Below are positions 49,928-59,810 of a stretch of 64,000 bases of DNA, in pieces. A model generated the notes under the pieces. The model did no database searches. It was not told where the DNA came from and saw only the letters and a list, made by a program, of their open reading frames with translations. The stretch is from Shewanella japonica (GTDB taxonomy: Bacteria > Pseudomonadota > Gammaproteobacteria > Enterobacterales > Shewanellaceae), in contig NZ_CP020472.1 of the NCBI RefSeq assembly GCF_002075795.1, positions 1,409,001 through 1,473,000 on the forward strand, written 5' to 3'. The position numbers and the translations under genes were made by a program. Position 1 is the first letter of the stretch. Every line of letters starts with the position of its first letter.

Positions 49928-51718
49928 ATGAAACACATTAGAAACTTCTCAATTATTGCCCATATCGACCATGGCAAATCTACATTGTCTGATCGCCTTA
50001 TCCAATTTTGTGGTGGTTTATCAGACCGTGAAATGGCCGCTCAGGTTCTCGATTCTATGGATATCGAACGTGAGCGTGGTATTACCATTAAAGCACAGAG
50101 TGTTACACTCGACTATAAAGCTGATGATGGCGAAACCTATCAACTGAACTTCATTGACACACCAGGTCACGTTGACTTCTCTTACGAAGTATCACGCTCA
50201 CTTGCTGCATGTGAAGGTGCATTATTAGTTGTTGACGCTGGCCAAGGTGTCGAAGCCCAAACTCTTGCTAACTGTTATACCGCTTTAGAAATGGACTTAG
50301 ACGTGGTGCCGATTTTAAATAAAATCGACCTACCTCAAGCTGATCCTGAGCGTGTAGCTGCAGAGATTGAAGACATTGTCGGCATCGACGCTATGGAAGC
50401 TGTTCGCTGTTCAGCGAAAACAGGTATTGGTATTAAAGATGTACTCGAAACAATCGTTTCAGACATTCCACCGCCTGAAGGTGACATTGATGCACCGCTT
50501 CAAGCGCTTATTATTGACTCTTGGTTCGACAGCTACTTAGGTGTTGTCTCTTTAGTGCGTATTAAACATGGCGTATTGAAGAAAGGCGATAAGTTTAAAG
50601 TCATGTCAACCGGTCAGAACTACAATGCTGATCGCGTAGGTATTTTTACACCAAAACAAACTGACACCCCAGAACTTAAAGCGGGCGAAGTGGGTTTTGT
50701 CATCTCTGGTATTAAAGAGATTCACGGCGCTCCAGTCGGTGATACCTTGACCCATGCTAAGCACGGTGCAGAAGAGCCGCTTCCTGGTTTTAAAAAGGTT
50801 ACGCCGCAGGTTTATGCTGGTGTATTCCCAATTTCTACCGATGAGTACGAAAGCTTCCGTGAGGCATTGAATAAATTAAGCTTGAATGATGCGTCATTAT
50901 TCTTCGAGCCAGAATCATCTTCAGCATTAGGCTTTGGTTTCCGTATTGGTTACCTAGGCTTATTGCACATGGAAATCATTCAAGAACGTCTAGAGCGTGA
51001 ATACAATCTAGATTTAATCACCACAGCTCCAACAGTAGTTTATGAAGTTGAGATGACACGTGGTGAAATCTTGTATGTGGATAACCCATCAGATTTACCG
51101 CCGATCAATAACATTGCTGAAATCCGTGAACCTATCGTAGAAGCAAACATGCTTGTACCAAAAGAGTACTTAGGTAACGTCATCACCTTGTGTATTGAAA
51201 AGCGTGGTGTACAGACCAATATGGTTTATCACGGTAATCAAGTATCTGTGACTTATGAACTGCCAATGGCTGAAGTGGTTATGGACTTCTTCGATCGCCT
51301 TAAGTCTACCAGTCGTGGTTATGCATCACTTGAGTATAACTTCATCCGCTTTGAGCCTGCTGACATGGTACGTTTAGATATCATGATTAATGGCGACCGC
51401 GTAGATGCGTTAGCTATGGTTATTCACCGTTCTAATATTCGCCATCGTGGTTTAGCGCTTGTGGATAAGATGAAAGAGCTTATTCCAAGACAAATGTTTG
51501 ATATTGCGATTCAAGCCGCTGTTGGTAGCCAAATTATTGCCCGTTCTAACGTCAAAGCAATGCGTAAAGACGTAACTGCTAAGTGTTACGGCGGCGATGT
51601 TTCACGTAAGAAGAAACTCTTACAGAAACAAAAAGATGGTAAGAAACGTATGAAGCAAGTCGGTAACGTCGAAGTGCCTCAAGAAGCGTTCTTAGCCGTG
51701 TTAAAGTTGAATGACTAA
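49928..51718 (+). CDS. lepA: Elongation factor 4 (LepA)
   Basis: A ribosome-associated GTPase acting on initiation or back-translocation under stress. From the ATG at 49928 it is 596 aa, the usual length, with G1 [11 protein letters not shown]2/G3 RGITIKAQ and [14 protein letters not shown], and the LepA-specific C-terminal domain ([21 protein letters not shown], then [15 protein letters not shown]). The longer frame from 49853 adds 25 unrelated residues and was rejected. Confidence 0.97.
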   Translation: MKHIRNFSIIAHIDHGKSTLSDRLIQFCGGLSDREMAAQVLDSMDIERERGITIKAQSVTLDYKADDGETYQLNFIDTPGHVDFSYEVSRSLAACEGALLVVDAGQGVEAQTLANCYTALEMDLDVVPILNKIDLPQADPERVAAEIEDIVGIDAMEAVRCSAKTGIGIKDVLETIVSDIPPPEGDIDAPLQALIIDSWFDSYLGVVSLVRIKHGVLKKGDKFKVMSTGQNYNADRVGIFTPKQTDTPELKAGEVGFVISGIKEIHGAPVGDTLTHAKHGAEEPLPGFKKVTPQVYAGVFPISTDEYESFREALNKLSLNDASLFFEPESSSALGFGFRIGYLGLLHMEIIQERLEREYNLDLITTAPTVVYEVEMTRGEILYVDNPSDLPPINNIAEIREPIVEANMLVPKEYLGNVITLCIEKRGVQTNMVYHGNQVSVTYELPMAEVVMDFFDRLKSTSRGYASLEYNFIRFEPADMVRLDIMINGDRVDALAMVIHRSNIRHRGLALVDKMKELIPRQMFDIAIQAAVGSQIIARSNVKAMRKDVTAKCYGGDVSRKKKLLQKQKDGKKRMKQVGNVEVPQEAFLAVLKLND

Positions 51719-51764
51719 GCTCTTAATTTGTCGGTGAAAACTGATTTAACATTAAGAGTGATAA

Positions 51765-51787
51765 CAACGCCGCTGCTTGCGGCGTTG
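51765..51787 (+). terminator. Hairpin after lepA
   Basis: CAACGCCGC, TGCTT loop, GCGGCGTTG. A perfect GC-rich stem without a U-tract; it may block 3' exonucleases or act together with the next hairpin. Confidence 0.5.
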
Positions 51788-51819
51788 CTATTAAAAAATC
51801 ATTAAAAACGTGAGTTAAA

Positions 51820-51853
51820 AAATGATTATTAACCGGCATTAATAATCGTTTTT
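51820..51853 (+). terminator. Second hairpin after lepA, with U-rich tail
   Basis: GATTATTAA (51824-51832), loop CCGGCA, TTAATAATC (51839-51847), flanked by AAAA and GTTTTTATCGTTT. It is a weak A/T stem but has the right shape for a terminator before lepB. Confidence 0.5.
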
Positions 51854-52012
51854 ATCGTTTGATGAGCAAAAGTTAATTTTCCATATGAAGTGATTTTATA
51901 TACTTTGTAACATTACTCAGAGTGAACCTAACAGCACGACATAGGATAATCACTTTTTATTAGTGTCATACACTGAACTATATACAGTGTTAAGGCAGGA
52001 GCTTAAACCCTA

Positions 52013-52927
52013 ATGGCAGCCCATTTTTCTCTTATATTAGTTATTGTAACCTTAGTCAGCGGTCTAATTTGGCTTGTTGACGTAATAGCCTTCGCCCCTA
52101 AACGACGTGAAAAGTTAGCACTGGCTGAAGCGCAAACGCCTGATTTATCAGACGAAGCAAAAGAAAATATCACACGTGAATCAGTGGTCGTTGAATTTGC
52201 TCATTCTATCTTCCCTGTGATTGCCTTTGTATTGATCCTTCGCTCATTCATTTATGAACCATTTCAAATTCCTTCAGGCTCTATGAAACCGACACTGCTT
52301 GTTGGTGATTTTATTTTGGTTGAAAAATTCAGTTATGGTTTGCGAGATCCTGTTTGGCGCAGCAAATTAGTTGAAACAGGCGAACCAGAACGCGGTGATG
52401 TGTTTGTATTCAAATACCCTAAACAACCAGAAATCGACTATATTAAAAGAGTTATCGGTTTACCGGGCGACAGAGTTGTTTATCAAAATAAACAGTTTCT
52501 GATTCAACCTAAATGTGAAGATAAGTCAGCGTGTCCTGGTGCTAAAGCGATTAAGTTAAGCAGTGTTAATCGTGGTGAGTTTACTCAAGAAGGAATTCCT
52601 TTATCTCGTTACACTGAGCAATTAGGCGACGTTGAACATGATATTTTAATTAATCCTTCGCGCCCTGACTTTAGTAATCACTTCTTTGAACAGCCTGGTA
52701 CAGCAGTAGGCGAATTTATTGTCCCTGAAGGACAATATTTTGCCATTGGTGATAACCGTGACAACAGTACAGATAGCCGTTTTTGGGGCTTTGTTCCTGA
52801 AGCCAATTTAGTCGGTAAAGCGGTTGCGATTTGGATAAGCTTTGAGTTTGAACGTCCTGCTAGTAGTTGGTTACCAACTTGGGTGCCAACAGGTGTTCGT
52901 TTTGACAGAGTAGGTGCGATTAAGTAA
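52013..52927 (+). CDS. lepB: Signal peptidase I
   Basis: LepB removes signal peptides from exported proteins. The 304-aa protein has two N-terminal membrane helices ([39 protein letters not shown]), catalytic Ser90 in [11 protein letters not shown], catalytic Lys145 in [12 protein letters not shown], and the C-terminal [17 protein letters not shown] block. Its stop overlaps the rnc ATG by 1 nt. The 294-nt gap behind lepA suggests a promoter of its own. Confidence 0.97.
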   Translation: MAAHFSLILVIVTLVSGLIWLVDVIAFAPKRREKLALAEAQTPDLSDEAKENITRESVVVEFAHSIFPVIAFVLILRSFIYEPFQIPSGSMKPTLLVGDFILVEKFSYGLRDPVWRSKLVETGEPERGDVFVFKYPKQPEIDYIKRVIGLPGDRVVYQNKQFLIQPKCEDKSACPGAKAIKLSSVNRGEFTQEGIPLSRYTEQLGDVEHDILINPSRPDFSNHFFEQPGTAVGEFIVPEGQYFAIGDNRDNSTDSRFWGFVPEANLVGKAVAIWISFEFERPASSWLPTWVPTGVRFDRVGAIK

Positions 52928-53607
52928 TGGAACCAATTAAAAATTTACCCCGTTTATGTCGCACATTAGGTTATGAGTTCAAGAATATAGATTTACTGAC
53001 TCATGCTTTAACTCATCGTAGCGCATCATCAAAGCATAATGAGCGTTTGGAGTTCCTAGGTGATTCGATTTTATCTATTGTGATATCTGATGCTTTATAT
53101 CACCAGTTTCCGAAAGTCACAGAAGGCGACTTAAGCCGTATGCGTTCAACCTTAGTGAAAGGTGAAACGTTAACCGTGATTGCAAAAGAGTTTAAATTAG
53201 GTGATTACCTTTATTTAGGGCCTGGTGAGTTAAAAAGCGGTGGTTTTAGACGGGAATCTATTTTAGCCGATGCTGTAGAAGCCATCATAGGTGCGATATA
53301 CCTGGATGCCGATATCGAAACGTGTCGACGCTTACTACTGACATGGTATAAGCAACGATTAGCTGAGATTAAACCTGGTATAAATCAAAAAGATCCTAAA
53401 ACCATTTTGCAAGAGTACTTGCAAGGCTATAAAAAGCCATTGCCCGAATATAATGTGGTTGATGTAAAAGGTGATGCGCATAATCAGACGTTCACGGTCG
53501 AATGTCGTATTTCTGAATTAGATAAAGTAGTGACGGGTGTCAGTACTTCAAGAAGAAAAGCTGAGCAGCTTGCAGCCGCTCAGGTATTGGAGTTAATTAA
53601 TAAATGA
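52927..53607 (+). CDS. rnc: Ribonuclease III
   Basis: RNase III cleaves double-stranded RNA for rRNA maturation and mRNA control. The 226-aa protein has the signature [12 protein letters not shown] near residue 39 with the metal-binding Glu/Asp residues, [15 protein letters not shown], and a C-terminal dsRNA-binding domain ([36 protein letters not shown]). It is coupled to lepB and overlaps era by 4 nt (ATGA). Confidence 0.97.
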   Translation: MEPIKNLPRLCRTLGYEFKNIDLLTHALTHRSASSKHNERLEFLGDSILSIVISDALYHQFPKVTEGDLSRMRSTLVKGETLTVIAKEFKLGDYLYLGPGELKSGGFRRESILADAVEAIIGAIYLDADIETCRRLLLTWYKQRLAEIKPGINQKDPKTILQEYLQGYKKPLPEYNVVDVKGDAHNQTFTVECRISELDKVVTGVSTSRRKAEQLAAAQVLELINK

Positions 53608-54608
53608 CCAAAAAAACAGACTTGCCAGAAAGCTCGCCAGTAGAGCCAAGCTTAGATGAATTATTGGCAAGGATGAACGGTGCTGCACCTGCTGCAAAAG
53701 CCAAATATGAAGTGACTTTTTGTGGCATGGTTGCAATTGTCGGTCGACCAAATGTAGGTAAATCTACACTATTAAACAAGTTGCTTGGGCAGAAGGTCAG
53801 TATTACTTCTAAAAAGCCTCAGACAACTCGTCACCGTATTATGGGTATTCATACTGATGAAGAGAAACAAATCATCTTTATTGATACCCCAGGTCTTCAT
53901 ATTGATGAAAAACGGGCTATTAACCGTTTAATGAACCGTGCTGCTGCCAGTTCTCTTGCTGATGTGTCTATGGTTGTATTTGTTGTTGATGGTATGACTT
54001 GGACTGAAGATGACGAAATGGTGCTTAATAAGCTGCAACAAGGCAGTGGTAAGCGTAAAACGGTTTTAGCCATTAACAAAGTCGATAATATTAAAGATAA
54101 AGAAGCGTTATTTCCTTATCTAGCTGAGCTGTCTGAAAAGTTTACCTTTGATGAGATATTGCCAATATCTGCAACCAAAGGCACCAATGTGCAGCGCATT
54201 TTAGATTTAGCGCAAGCCTCGTTACCTGAGGGGCAGTTTTACTTCCCTGAAGACTATGTGACAGATCGCTCTCAGCGTTTTATGGCATCTGAAATTGTTC
54301 GTGAAAAACTCATGCGCTTTTTAGGTGACGAGTTACCTTATGATGCAACCGTTGAAATTGAACAATTTAAGATGATGGATAACGGTGTTTATCAAATCAA
54401 TGCGCTAATCCTTGTGGAACGCACAGGCCAAAAACGCATGGTAATTGGTAATAAAGGTGAGCGAATTCGTACAATTGCCACCCAAGCTCGATTAGACATG
54501 GAAACCTTGTTTGATAATAAAGTCTTTCTCGAAATTTGGGTCAAAGTTAAATCGGGTTGGGCTGACGATGAGCGTGCACTTCGCAGTTTAGGCTATGGCG
54601 AAGACTAA
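53604..54608 (+). CDS. era: GTPase Era
   Basis: Era binds 16S rRNA near its 3' end and guides 30S maturation. The 334-aa protein has G1 GRPNVGKST near residue 48, DTPGLH, NKVDNI and SATKG, and a C-terminal KH domain ([21 protein letters not shown]). It has an N-terminal extension of about 35 residues, longer than the 301-aa E. coli protein, which I believe is usual in Shewanella. Coupled to rnc. Confidence 0.97.
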   Translation: MTKKTDLPESSPVEPSLDELLARMNGAAPAAKAKYEVTFCGMVAIVGRPNVGKSTLLNKLLGQKVSITSKKPQTTRHRIMGIHTDEEKQIIFIDTPGLHIDEKRAINRLMNRAAASSLADVSMVVFVVDGMTWTEDDEMVLNKLQQGSGKRKTVLAINKVDNIKDKEALFPYLAELSEKFTFDEILPISATKGTNVQRILDLAQASLPEGQFYFPEDYVTDRSQRFMASEIVREKLMRFLGDELPYDATVEIEQFKMMDNGVYQINALILVERTGQKRMVIGNKGERIRTIATQARLDMETLFDNKVFLEIWVKVKSGWADDERALRSLGYGED

Positions 54609-54652
54609 CCAAGTGTCAGTACCAATTTTGTTTAACGCTGTTCATAACTAAC

Positions 54653-55360
54653 ATGTTACGCGGATATATACTTCATCATCGACCATACAGAGAATCCAGT
54701 GTGATTGTTAATCTGTTAGTCGATGGTGTTGGTCGCATAGATGCACTTGTTCGGGTGGGCAGTGGTAAAAAAAATCTTAAAAGTATCATTCAACCTTTTC
54801 AGCCACTGATATTTCAATTCAATTCAAAATCTGATACTTCAGATTCAAGCCTTAAATTTATAACCCAAATAGAGCCTGCTGCCCCTGCATTACCGTTAAC
54901 TTCTTCCAGCTTGTATTCTGCGATGTATCTTAATGAGTTGTTAGTAAGGGTACTTGATTCTGGACAACATGCAGAAGGTCTATTTATTCATTATCACCGT
55001 TGCATTATGTCGCTTGCGAGCGAATTTAGCTCCGAGCATCTGCGATATTTTGAAATGGAATTATTAGCTGAACTAGGGGCGTTACCTTCATTAGATTATG
55101 ATACTCAAGGTGAAAAAATTGAACCAGTGATGAGTTACCGTATTATCGCTGATGAAGGTTTTTTACCTGTTGCTCAGCAAGCGAGCACGCATATTACCCA
55201 CAGTAAGCAACTGTTATCAGGCGAAATGCTGATTAACCTTAAAGCTAAGACATTGACGCCTGAAAACTTGGTACAAGCAAAAGGGCTAATGAGATTACTT
55301 TTGTCACCGTTATTGGGGACAAAGCCATTACTAAGTAGAAAACTATTTATTAAAAAATAA
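54653..55360 (+). CDS. recO: DNA repair protein RecO
   Basis: RecO loads RecA on SSB-coated single-stranded DNA with RecR. The 235-aa protein has the N-terminal OB fold (RGYILHHRPYRESSVIVNLL, GVGRIDALVR) and the helical C-terminal region (YLNELLVRVL; FEMELLAELGALP). Length is normal. It is placed 44 nt after era, in the conserved rnc-era-recO-pdxJ-acpS string. Confidence 0.96.
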   Translation: MLRGYILHHRPYRESSVIVNLLVDGVGRIDALVRVGSGKKNLKSIIQPFQPLIFQFNSKSDTSDSSLKFITQIEPAAPALPLTSSSLYSAMYLNELLVRVLDSGQHAEGLFIHYHRCIMSLASEFSSEHLRYFEMELLAELGALPSLDYDTQGEKIEPVMSYRIIADEGFLPVAQQASTHITHSKQLLSGEMLINLKAKTLTPENLVQAKGLMRLLLSPLLGTKPLLSRKLFIKK

Positions 55361-55451
55361 GCTAAGTGAATTTATAGAAGTCATTTAAGCTAGGTGAATG
55401 AGGTTAATAACCCATTTACGCTAAATATTATTGTGATTAAGGAGCGCTACC

Positions 55452-56189
55452 GTGAGTGGAATTTTATTAGGAATTAACATCGACCATATTGCTACTCTAC
55501 GACAAGCGCGTGGTACAGATTATCCGGATCCTGTACATGCAGCAGCAGTCGCAGAACATGCAGGTGCAGATGGTATTACTATTCACTTAAGAGAAGACCG
55601 TCGCCACATTGTTGACCGAGATGTATATCTTTTAGCAAAGACGCTAAAAACCAGAATGAATTTTGAATTTGCTGTGACTGAAGAAATGATTTCTATCGCC
55701 TGTGATGTTAAACCTGCTTATGCGTGTTTAGTTCCAGAAAAGCGTGAAGAATTAACGACTGAAGGTGGTTTAGATGTTGCGGGGCAGATGGATAAAATCA
55801 CTGATGCAGTGACGCGTTTAGCAGCCCATGGGATTAAGGTGTCTTTATTTATTGATGCTGATAAAGCGCAAATCGATGCAGCTGTGGCCTCTGGTGCTCC
55901 ATATATTGAAATTCATACCGGTTGCTATGCTGATGCTAAAACTGATGAAGAACAAACATTGGAGTTAGCTCGTATCACTGAAATGGCTAAGTATGCGCAT
56001 AGCAAGGGCTTAGTTGTGAATGCGGGACACGGTTTGCATTATCACAATGTCAAAGCGATTGCTGCTATTCCTGAACTGTATGAGCTGAATATTGGTCATG
56101 CAGTGATTGCTAGAGCTGCAATTGATGGCTTAGCTGTCGCAGTTAAAGATATGAAGAAACTGATGCTAGAAGGTCGCAGAGGCGAGTAA
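55452..56189 (+). CDS. pdxJ: Pyridoxine 5'-phosphate synthase PdxJ
   Basis: PdxJ condenses 1-deoxyxylulose-5-phosphate with 3-amino-2-oxopropyl phosphate to pyridoxine phosphate. The 245-aa TIM barrel shows [66 protein letters not shown] and [11 protein letters not shown] with its catalytic residues. The start is GTG with GGAG upstream. The stop overlaps the acpS ATG by 1 nt. Confidence 0.97.
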   Translation: MSGILLGINIDHIATLRQARGTDYPDPVHAAAVAEHAGADGITIHLREDRRHIVDRDVYLLAKTLKTRMNFEFAVTEEMISIACDVKPAYACLVPEKREELTTEGGLDVAGQMDKITDAVTRLAAHGIKVSLFIDADKAQIDAAVASGAPYIEIHTGCYADAKTDEEQTLELARITEMAKYAHSKGLVVNAGHGLHYHNVKAIAAIPELYELNIGHAVIARAAIDGLAVAVKDMKKLMLEGRRGE

Positions 56190-56569
56190 TGGCAATCAAG
56201 GGACTTGGCACAGATATTGTTGAAATCAATCGCATTGAACAGCAGTATGCCCGTTTGGGAGATAAGCTGGCAAAGCGAGTTCTCACACCGGTAGAGTTAC
56301 AAGTGTATATAGCCTCAAGTGCGCCTCATCGTTTTCTTGCAAAGCGATTTGCAGCAAAAGAAGCGGCAGCAAAAGCATTAGGTACAGGTATTGGCCGAGG
56401 TGTATCGTTTCAACATATTCATATCAGTAATAACGATAGTGGTGCACCGCAAGTGAGCTTTACCGACGGGGCGCTTGCACGAATGCATGAACTCGGCGCC
56501 ACAAGCGGGCATCTGACAATTGCTGATGAGCAGCACTACGCAGTTGCTACCGTGGTTATTGAGTCCTAA
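56189..56569 (+). CDS. acpS: Holo-[acyl-carrier-protein] synthase AcpS
   Basis: AcpS attaches the phosphopantetheine arm from CoA to acyl carrier protein. The 126-aa protein has the two family motifs GTDIVEINRIE (metal-binding Asp) and FLAKRFAAKEAAAKALGTG. It is translationally coupled to pdxJ and followed by a strong TTCG-loop terminator. Confidence 0.97.
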   Translation: MAIKGLGTDIVEINRIEQQYARLGDKLAKRVLTPVELQVYIASSAPHRFLAKRFAAKEAAAKALGTGIGRGVSFQHIHISNNDSGAPQVSFTDGALARMHELGATSGHLTIADEQHYAVATVVIES

Positions 56570-56605
56570 CGAGTTGTATCGTCAACAACTCATTTTAGTT
56601 TTTAT

Positions 56606-56628
56606 AAAAGCGCTTCGGCGCTTTTTTT
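56606..56628 (+). terminator. Terminator after acpS
   Basis: AAAAGCGC, TTCG tetraloop, GCGCTTTTTTT. Confidence 0.93.
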
Positions 56629-56752
56629 ATTTGTGCTGAAAATTAAATATCTAGTCTAAAGGTATTGATTGAAAAACCTAGAGCTTGAGCTCCACTGCTA
56701 ACTTGAGGTAAGTTAACAAGGTGTTACATAATAATGATAATAAGGACTCAAG

Positions 56753-57295
56753 ATGAAATCGGCCGTAGAACAGCTCGCAACCTATAAAAGTGTGCATTTA
56801 AACCCGAAAAATATTCGAACCCACTTTGTCGGTGTACCGTTAATTATTTGGTCAGTCTTTTTGTTGCTTAATCTTATTCCTGTTAATTTTGTCTTATTCG
56901 CTGAAGAAGGGATTAAGCTGAACGTAGCTACTCTATTCGCCATAGGCACTTTAGTTTACTACTTTATATTACACAGAGGGTTAGCCTTAGGTTTGACGAT
57001 TTTTATTATTCCTGTGTTAATCACATCCTCATTAGTGTCACAAATTAATGGCGCATGGTTGATTGGCGTTGGCGTATTTTTTATTGGTTGGGTAATTCAG
57101 TTTATTGGTCATAAATACGAAAAAGCAAAACCTGCTTTTATTGATGATTTGAATCAGTTATTAATAGGTCCGTTTTTTTTAATGGCTGAACTGTACTTTA
57201 TGCTGGGTATGAATAAAGCACTAGAGCAAGAGATTACGCCGATTGCCCGAGACAAACGTCGCGCACTTGAGGCAAAAAGAAAACAAGCAGCGTAA
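56753..57295 (+). CDS. Mpo1-like (DUF962) membrane protein
   Basis: A 180-aa protein of the DUF962/Mpo1 family; the yeast member is an Fe(II)-dependent dioxygenase that shortens 2-hydroxy fatty acids. The conserved histidines are in YKSVHLNPKNIRTHFVGVP near the N-terminus and in FIGHKYEKAKPAF near 125. Four hydrophobic segments follow the usual layout. The substrate in bacteria is unknown. It ends at a long inverted repeat before the convergent corB-like gene. Confidence 0.85.
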   Translation: MKSAVEQLATYKSVHLNPKNIRTHFVGVPLIIWSVFLLLNLIPVNFVLFAEEGIKLNVATLFAIGTLVYYFILHRGLALGLTIFIIPVLITSSLVSQINGAWLIGVGVFFIGWVIQFIGHKYEKAKPAFIDDLNQLLIGPFFLMAELYFMLGMNKALEQEITPIARDKRRALEAKRKQAA

Positions 57296-57307
57296 ACGCC
57301 GCCGTTC

Positions 57308-57348
57308 TCCCATAAATAAAGGCGCATTTTGCGCCTTTATTTATGGGA
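57308..57348. terminator. Long perfect inverted repeat / bidirectional terminator
   Basis: TCCCATAAATAAAGGCGCA (57308-57326), loop TTT, then its exact complement (57330-57348): 19-bp arms between two convergent genes. The A/T-rich lower stem may replace a U-tract in both directions. Confidence 0.8.
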
Positions 57349-57367
57349 TGAAGAAAGCGTTGGTGTT

Positions 57368-58654
57368 TTACTCTTCAGCTTCCTCATTGGTGGGTTCTTT
57401 CACTAATGGAATGACCTTAACCGTTTTTATCATATTATCTGAGACATCTATGACTTCGATATGGTAGCTATCAATCGTTAAAGTGGTACCTGCATCAGGG
57501 ATATCTTCAAGGTACTCAATAATGATTCCATTCAGCGTTTTTGGTCCCTCTGTCGAAAAGTCCCACTTCATTTCTTTATTTAAATCACGAATGTTGATTG
57601 TGGCATCAATAATGAAGCTACCATCTTGTTGAATATCAATGTCTTCGCTGGCAGTGGTAATCATCGAAGTGGTAAAGTCGCCGACAATTTCCTCTAAAAT
57701 ATCTTCAAGGGTGACTAAGCCTTGTATATCGCCATATTCATCAACAACTAACCCAAAACGCTCTTTGTTTTGCTGAAAATTCGATAGCTGCACAGTCAGA
57801 GGAGTGCCTTCAGGGATGAAGTATAATTCTTTAACGGCTCTTAATAGCGATGACTTGCTGAATTCTTCTTTTGACTGCAGGCGTAATGCATCACGTAAAT
57901 GAATAAACCCGACAGCATCATCAATATTATCTCGATATACCAAAACCCTGGTGTGTGGGCTTTGGGTGACTTGTTTATTGATGGTTTTAAAATCATCATT
58001 AACATTGATTGCGTAAATATCTGAACGAGGGATCATAATGTCTTCTACCGTGACTTTTTCTAAGTCTAAAATCGATATCAGCATCTCTTGATGTCGTTGT
58101 GGAATAAGGGCGCCAGCTTCATGAACAACTGTTCTTAACTCTTCTTGGCTTAAGGCATCATTTACACTGACATTTTTAATGCCGAGTAAGCGAAGAAAAC
58201 CAGAAGTGATTAAGTTAATCGCTTTAACAAATGGCCATAATACTGAGAGTAGGGCACGCAACAGCCAGCTTGATGGAAAAGCAATTTTTTCAGGGTGTAA
58301 GGCTGCAACGGTTTTTGGGGTTACTTCTGCAAAAATCAGTACCACTAATGTGAGTACACCAGTGGCAATGGCTACGCCCACATCACCAAATAAGCGTATT
58401 CCAATGATCGTAGCGATTGCTGAGGCAAGAATGTTAACTAGGTTATTACCGATAAGAATTAAACCAATAAGCCTGTCTGGTCGCTCCAACATTTTTAGGG
58501 CGCGTTGTGCCCCTTTATGACCATTTGCTGCAAGATGGCGAAGTCGATAACGATTTAATGTCATCATCGCCGTCTCTGAGCCTGAAAAGTAAGCTGAGAT
58601 TAGGATTAATACCAGAAGAGAAAGGAAGAGTGCGCTGGTAGAAATAGCGTCCAA
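57368..58654 (-). CDS. CorB/HlyC-CorC family (CNNM) transporter-like protein
   Basis: A 428-aa inner-membrane protein. It has an N-terminal DUF21/CNNM domain (SGSETAMMTLNRYRLRHLA, helices to about 185), a CBS pair (EDIMIPRSDIYAINVNDD; LRAVKELYFIPEGTPL, then GLVTLEDILEEIVGDF), and a C-terminal CorC_HlyC domain. The layout matches E. coli YfjD/CorB, linked to magnesium or cobalt efflux. ffh and the ccsA-like gene are neighbours in E. coli too, supporting the name. Confidence 0.92.
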   Translation of the reverse strand: MDAISTSALFLSLLVLILISAYFSGSETAMMTLNRYRLRHLAANGHKGAQRALKMLERPDRLIGLILIGNNLVNILASAIATIIGIRLFGDVGVAIATGVLTLVVLIFAEVTPKTVAALHPEKIAFPSSWLLRALLSVLWPFVKAINLITSGFLRLLGIKNVSVNDALSQEELRTVVHEAGALIPQRHQEMLISILDLEKVTVEDIMIPRSDIYAINVNDDFKTINKQVTQSPHTRVLVYRDNIDDAVGFIHLRDALRLQSKEEFSKSSLLRAVKELYFIPEGTPLTVQLSNFQQNKERFGLVVDEYGDIQGLVTLEDILEEIVGDFTTSMITTASEDIDIQQDGSFIIDATINIRDLNKEMKWDFSTEGPKTLNGIIIEYLEDIPDAGTTLTIDSYHIEVIDVSDNMIKTVKVIPLVKEPTNEEAEE

Positions 58655-58676
58655 AAATAGCTCCAGTTAATGTAGT

Positions 58677-58712
58677 AAAAAAAAGACGAATGATGAGTAT
58701 CAATCATTCGTC
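58677..58712 (-). terminator. Terminator after the CcsA-like gene
   Basis: Arms GACGAATGAT (58685-58694) and ATCATTCGTC (58703-58712). On the minus strand the hairpin is followed by eight T (58684-58677), so it ends transcription of the upstream minus-strand gene before corB. Confidence 0.88.
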
Positions 58713-58755
58713 ATAAGTGTCAAGTTTGCTTGCGGCTAATTAAATAATTATCGGG

Positions 58756-59544
58756 TTATCGCAAAATGAGCTCGGTTACTATTCGTGCGCCAAAATAAGC
58801 AAGCGATAGCAAGGCAGCCCCTGAAAGCGTATAAATAACGGCAGTGCGAATACGACAACCGATAGTGTAATGCTGCCATAACATGATGCTGTACACGACC
58901 CAAGCGAGAATAGATAAAATCGCTTTATGGCCTTTACCGTCTTCAAACATGTCTTCTAAAAAGATAAAGCCTGTTGCTAAAGATAAAGTAAGTAACATCA
59001 CACCAATAGTAACCAAGTGATATAACTGCTTTTCAACCGTCATTAATGGCGGCATACCAGGGCTCATCATGGTCTTTTTGTTTTTTAATTTATTTTGAAT
59101 TAGCCATAGTTGAATCGCATAAAGTGCGGCAATCATCAGGGCACTATACGCCATTAATGATAAAACAATATGAGCGAGTATTTCTGGGTGGCCATCAAAA
59201 TGAATAATGTACTGTGGTGGAATTAACCAGAGTACGGCAACTGATATTACCGAACAAGCATAAACCACAGGCACGACAACAATCACTTTTAAACGGTGCA
59301 TTATGATGGTGAAGCTAAAGGCAATGATCCAATTAACTAACGAAATGACATTCGTTAAACTAAAGTTCTGCCCTTCAGCGGTATAAATGGTTTGTGATAG
59401 CGCTATGCCATGAAGCACAACTGCAATAGAAGCAAAGATTGCGACTAATTTACGGTTGGGTCCTTCTGCATGAAACAATCGACTCGTAACAAGTACAAGT
59501 GCGATGCAGTAAAACAACATAGCCGAAGCTGAAAAAATGACCAT
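58756..59544 (-). CDS. CcsA/YpjD-like inner-membrane cytochrome c assembly-family protein
   Basis: A 262-aa protein with about eight hydrophobic helices, matching the CcsA/HemX-type family represented by E. coli YpjD. Conserved-looking blocks are HIVLSLMAYSALMIAALYAIQ and KGHKAILSILAWVVYSIML with membrane histidines. Family members handle haem, but YpjD's own role is unclear. I use the ATG at 59544 with AGG about 10 nt upstream; a GTG at 59601 has no ribosome site. It is divergent from ffh. Confidence 0.85.
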   Translation of the reverse strand: MVIFSASAMLFYCIALVLVTSRLFHAEGPNRKLVAIFASIAVVLHGIALSQTIYTAEGQNFSLTNVISLVNWIIAFSFTIIMHRLKVIVVVPVVYACSVISVAVLWLIPPQYIIHFDGHPEILAHIVLSLMAYSALMIAALYAIQLWLIQNKLKNKKTMMSPGMPPLMTVEKQLYHLVTIGVMLLTLSLATGFIFLEDMFEDGKGHKAILSILAWVVYSIMLWQHYTIGCRIRTAVIYTLSGAALLSLAYFGARIVTELILR

Positions 59545-59810
59545 CTGGAATAAACCTATCAAGTTAGTAGTGCAGGTTGTTTTTAAAAATAAAATCAGCA
59601 CAAAATTATTTATCTTAGATTAACATGAACCAAGGTCATTAGGGCAGTGACCTAAGACCCAAAATTTAACAGTTTCCTCCATTTAACGCCAAATAATTTA
59701 CGAATAATGACCTACATCAATACTCTGTCTGAAGGCTAATCTCGCATCTTGAAGTAGTTTGGGTATAATAGGCGCCAATTATCGAATCGTTTTAAGGTAA
59801 ACAGCAGAGC

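Noticed and set aside
59749..59769. TTGAAG / TATAAT as an ffh promoter
   Set aside because: The spacer is only 9 nt; the -10-like TATAAT may be real, but no matching -35 was found, so no promoter was listed.
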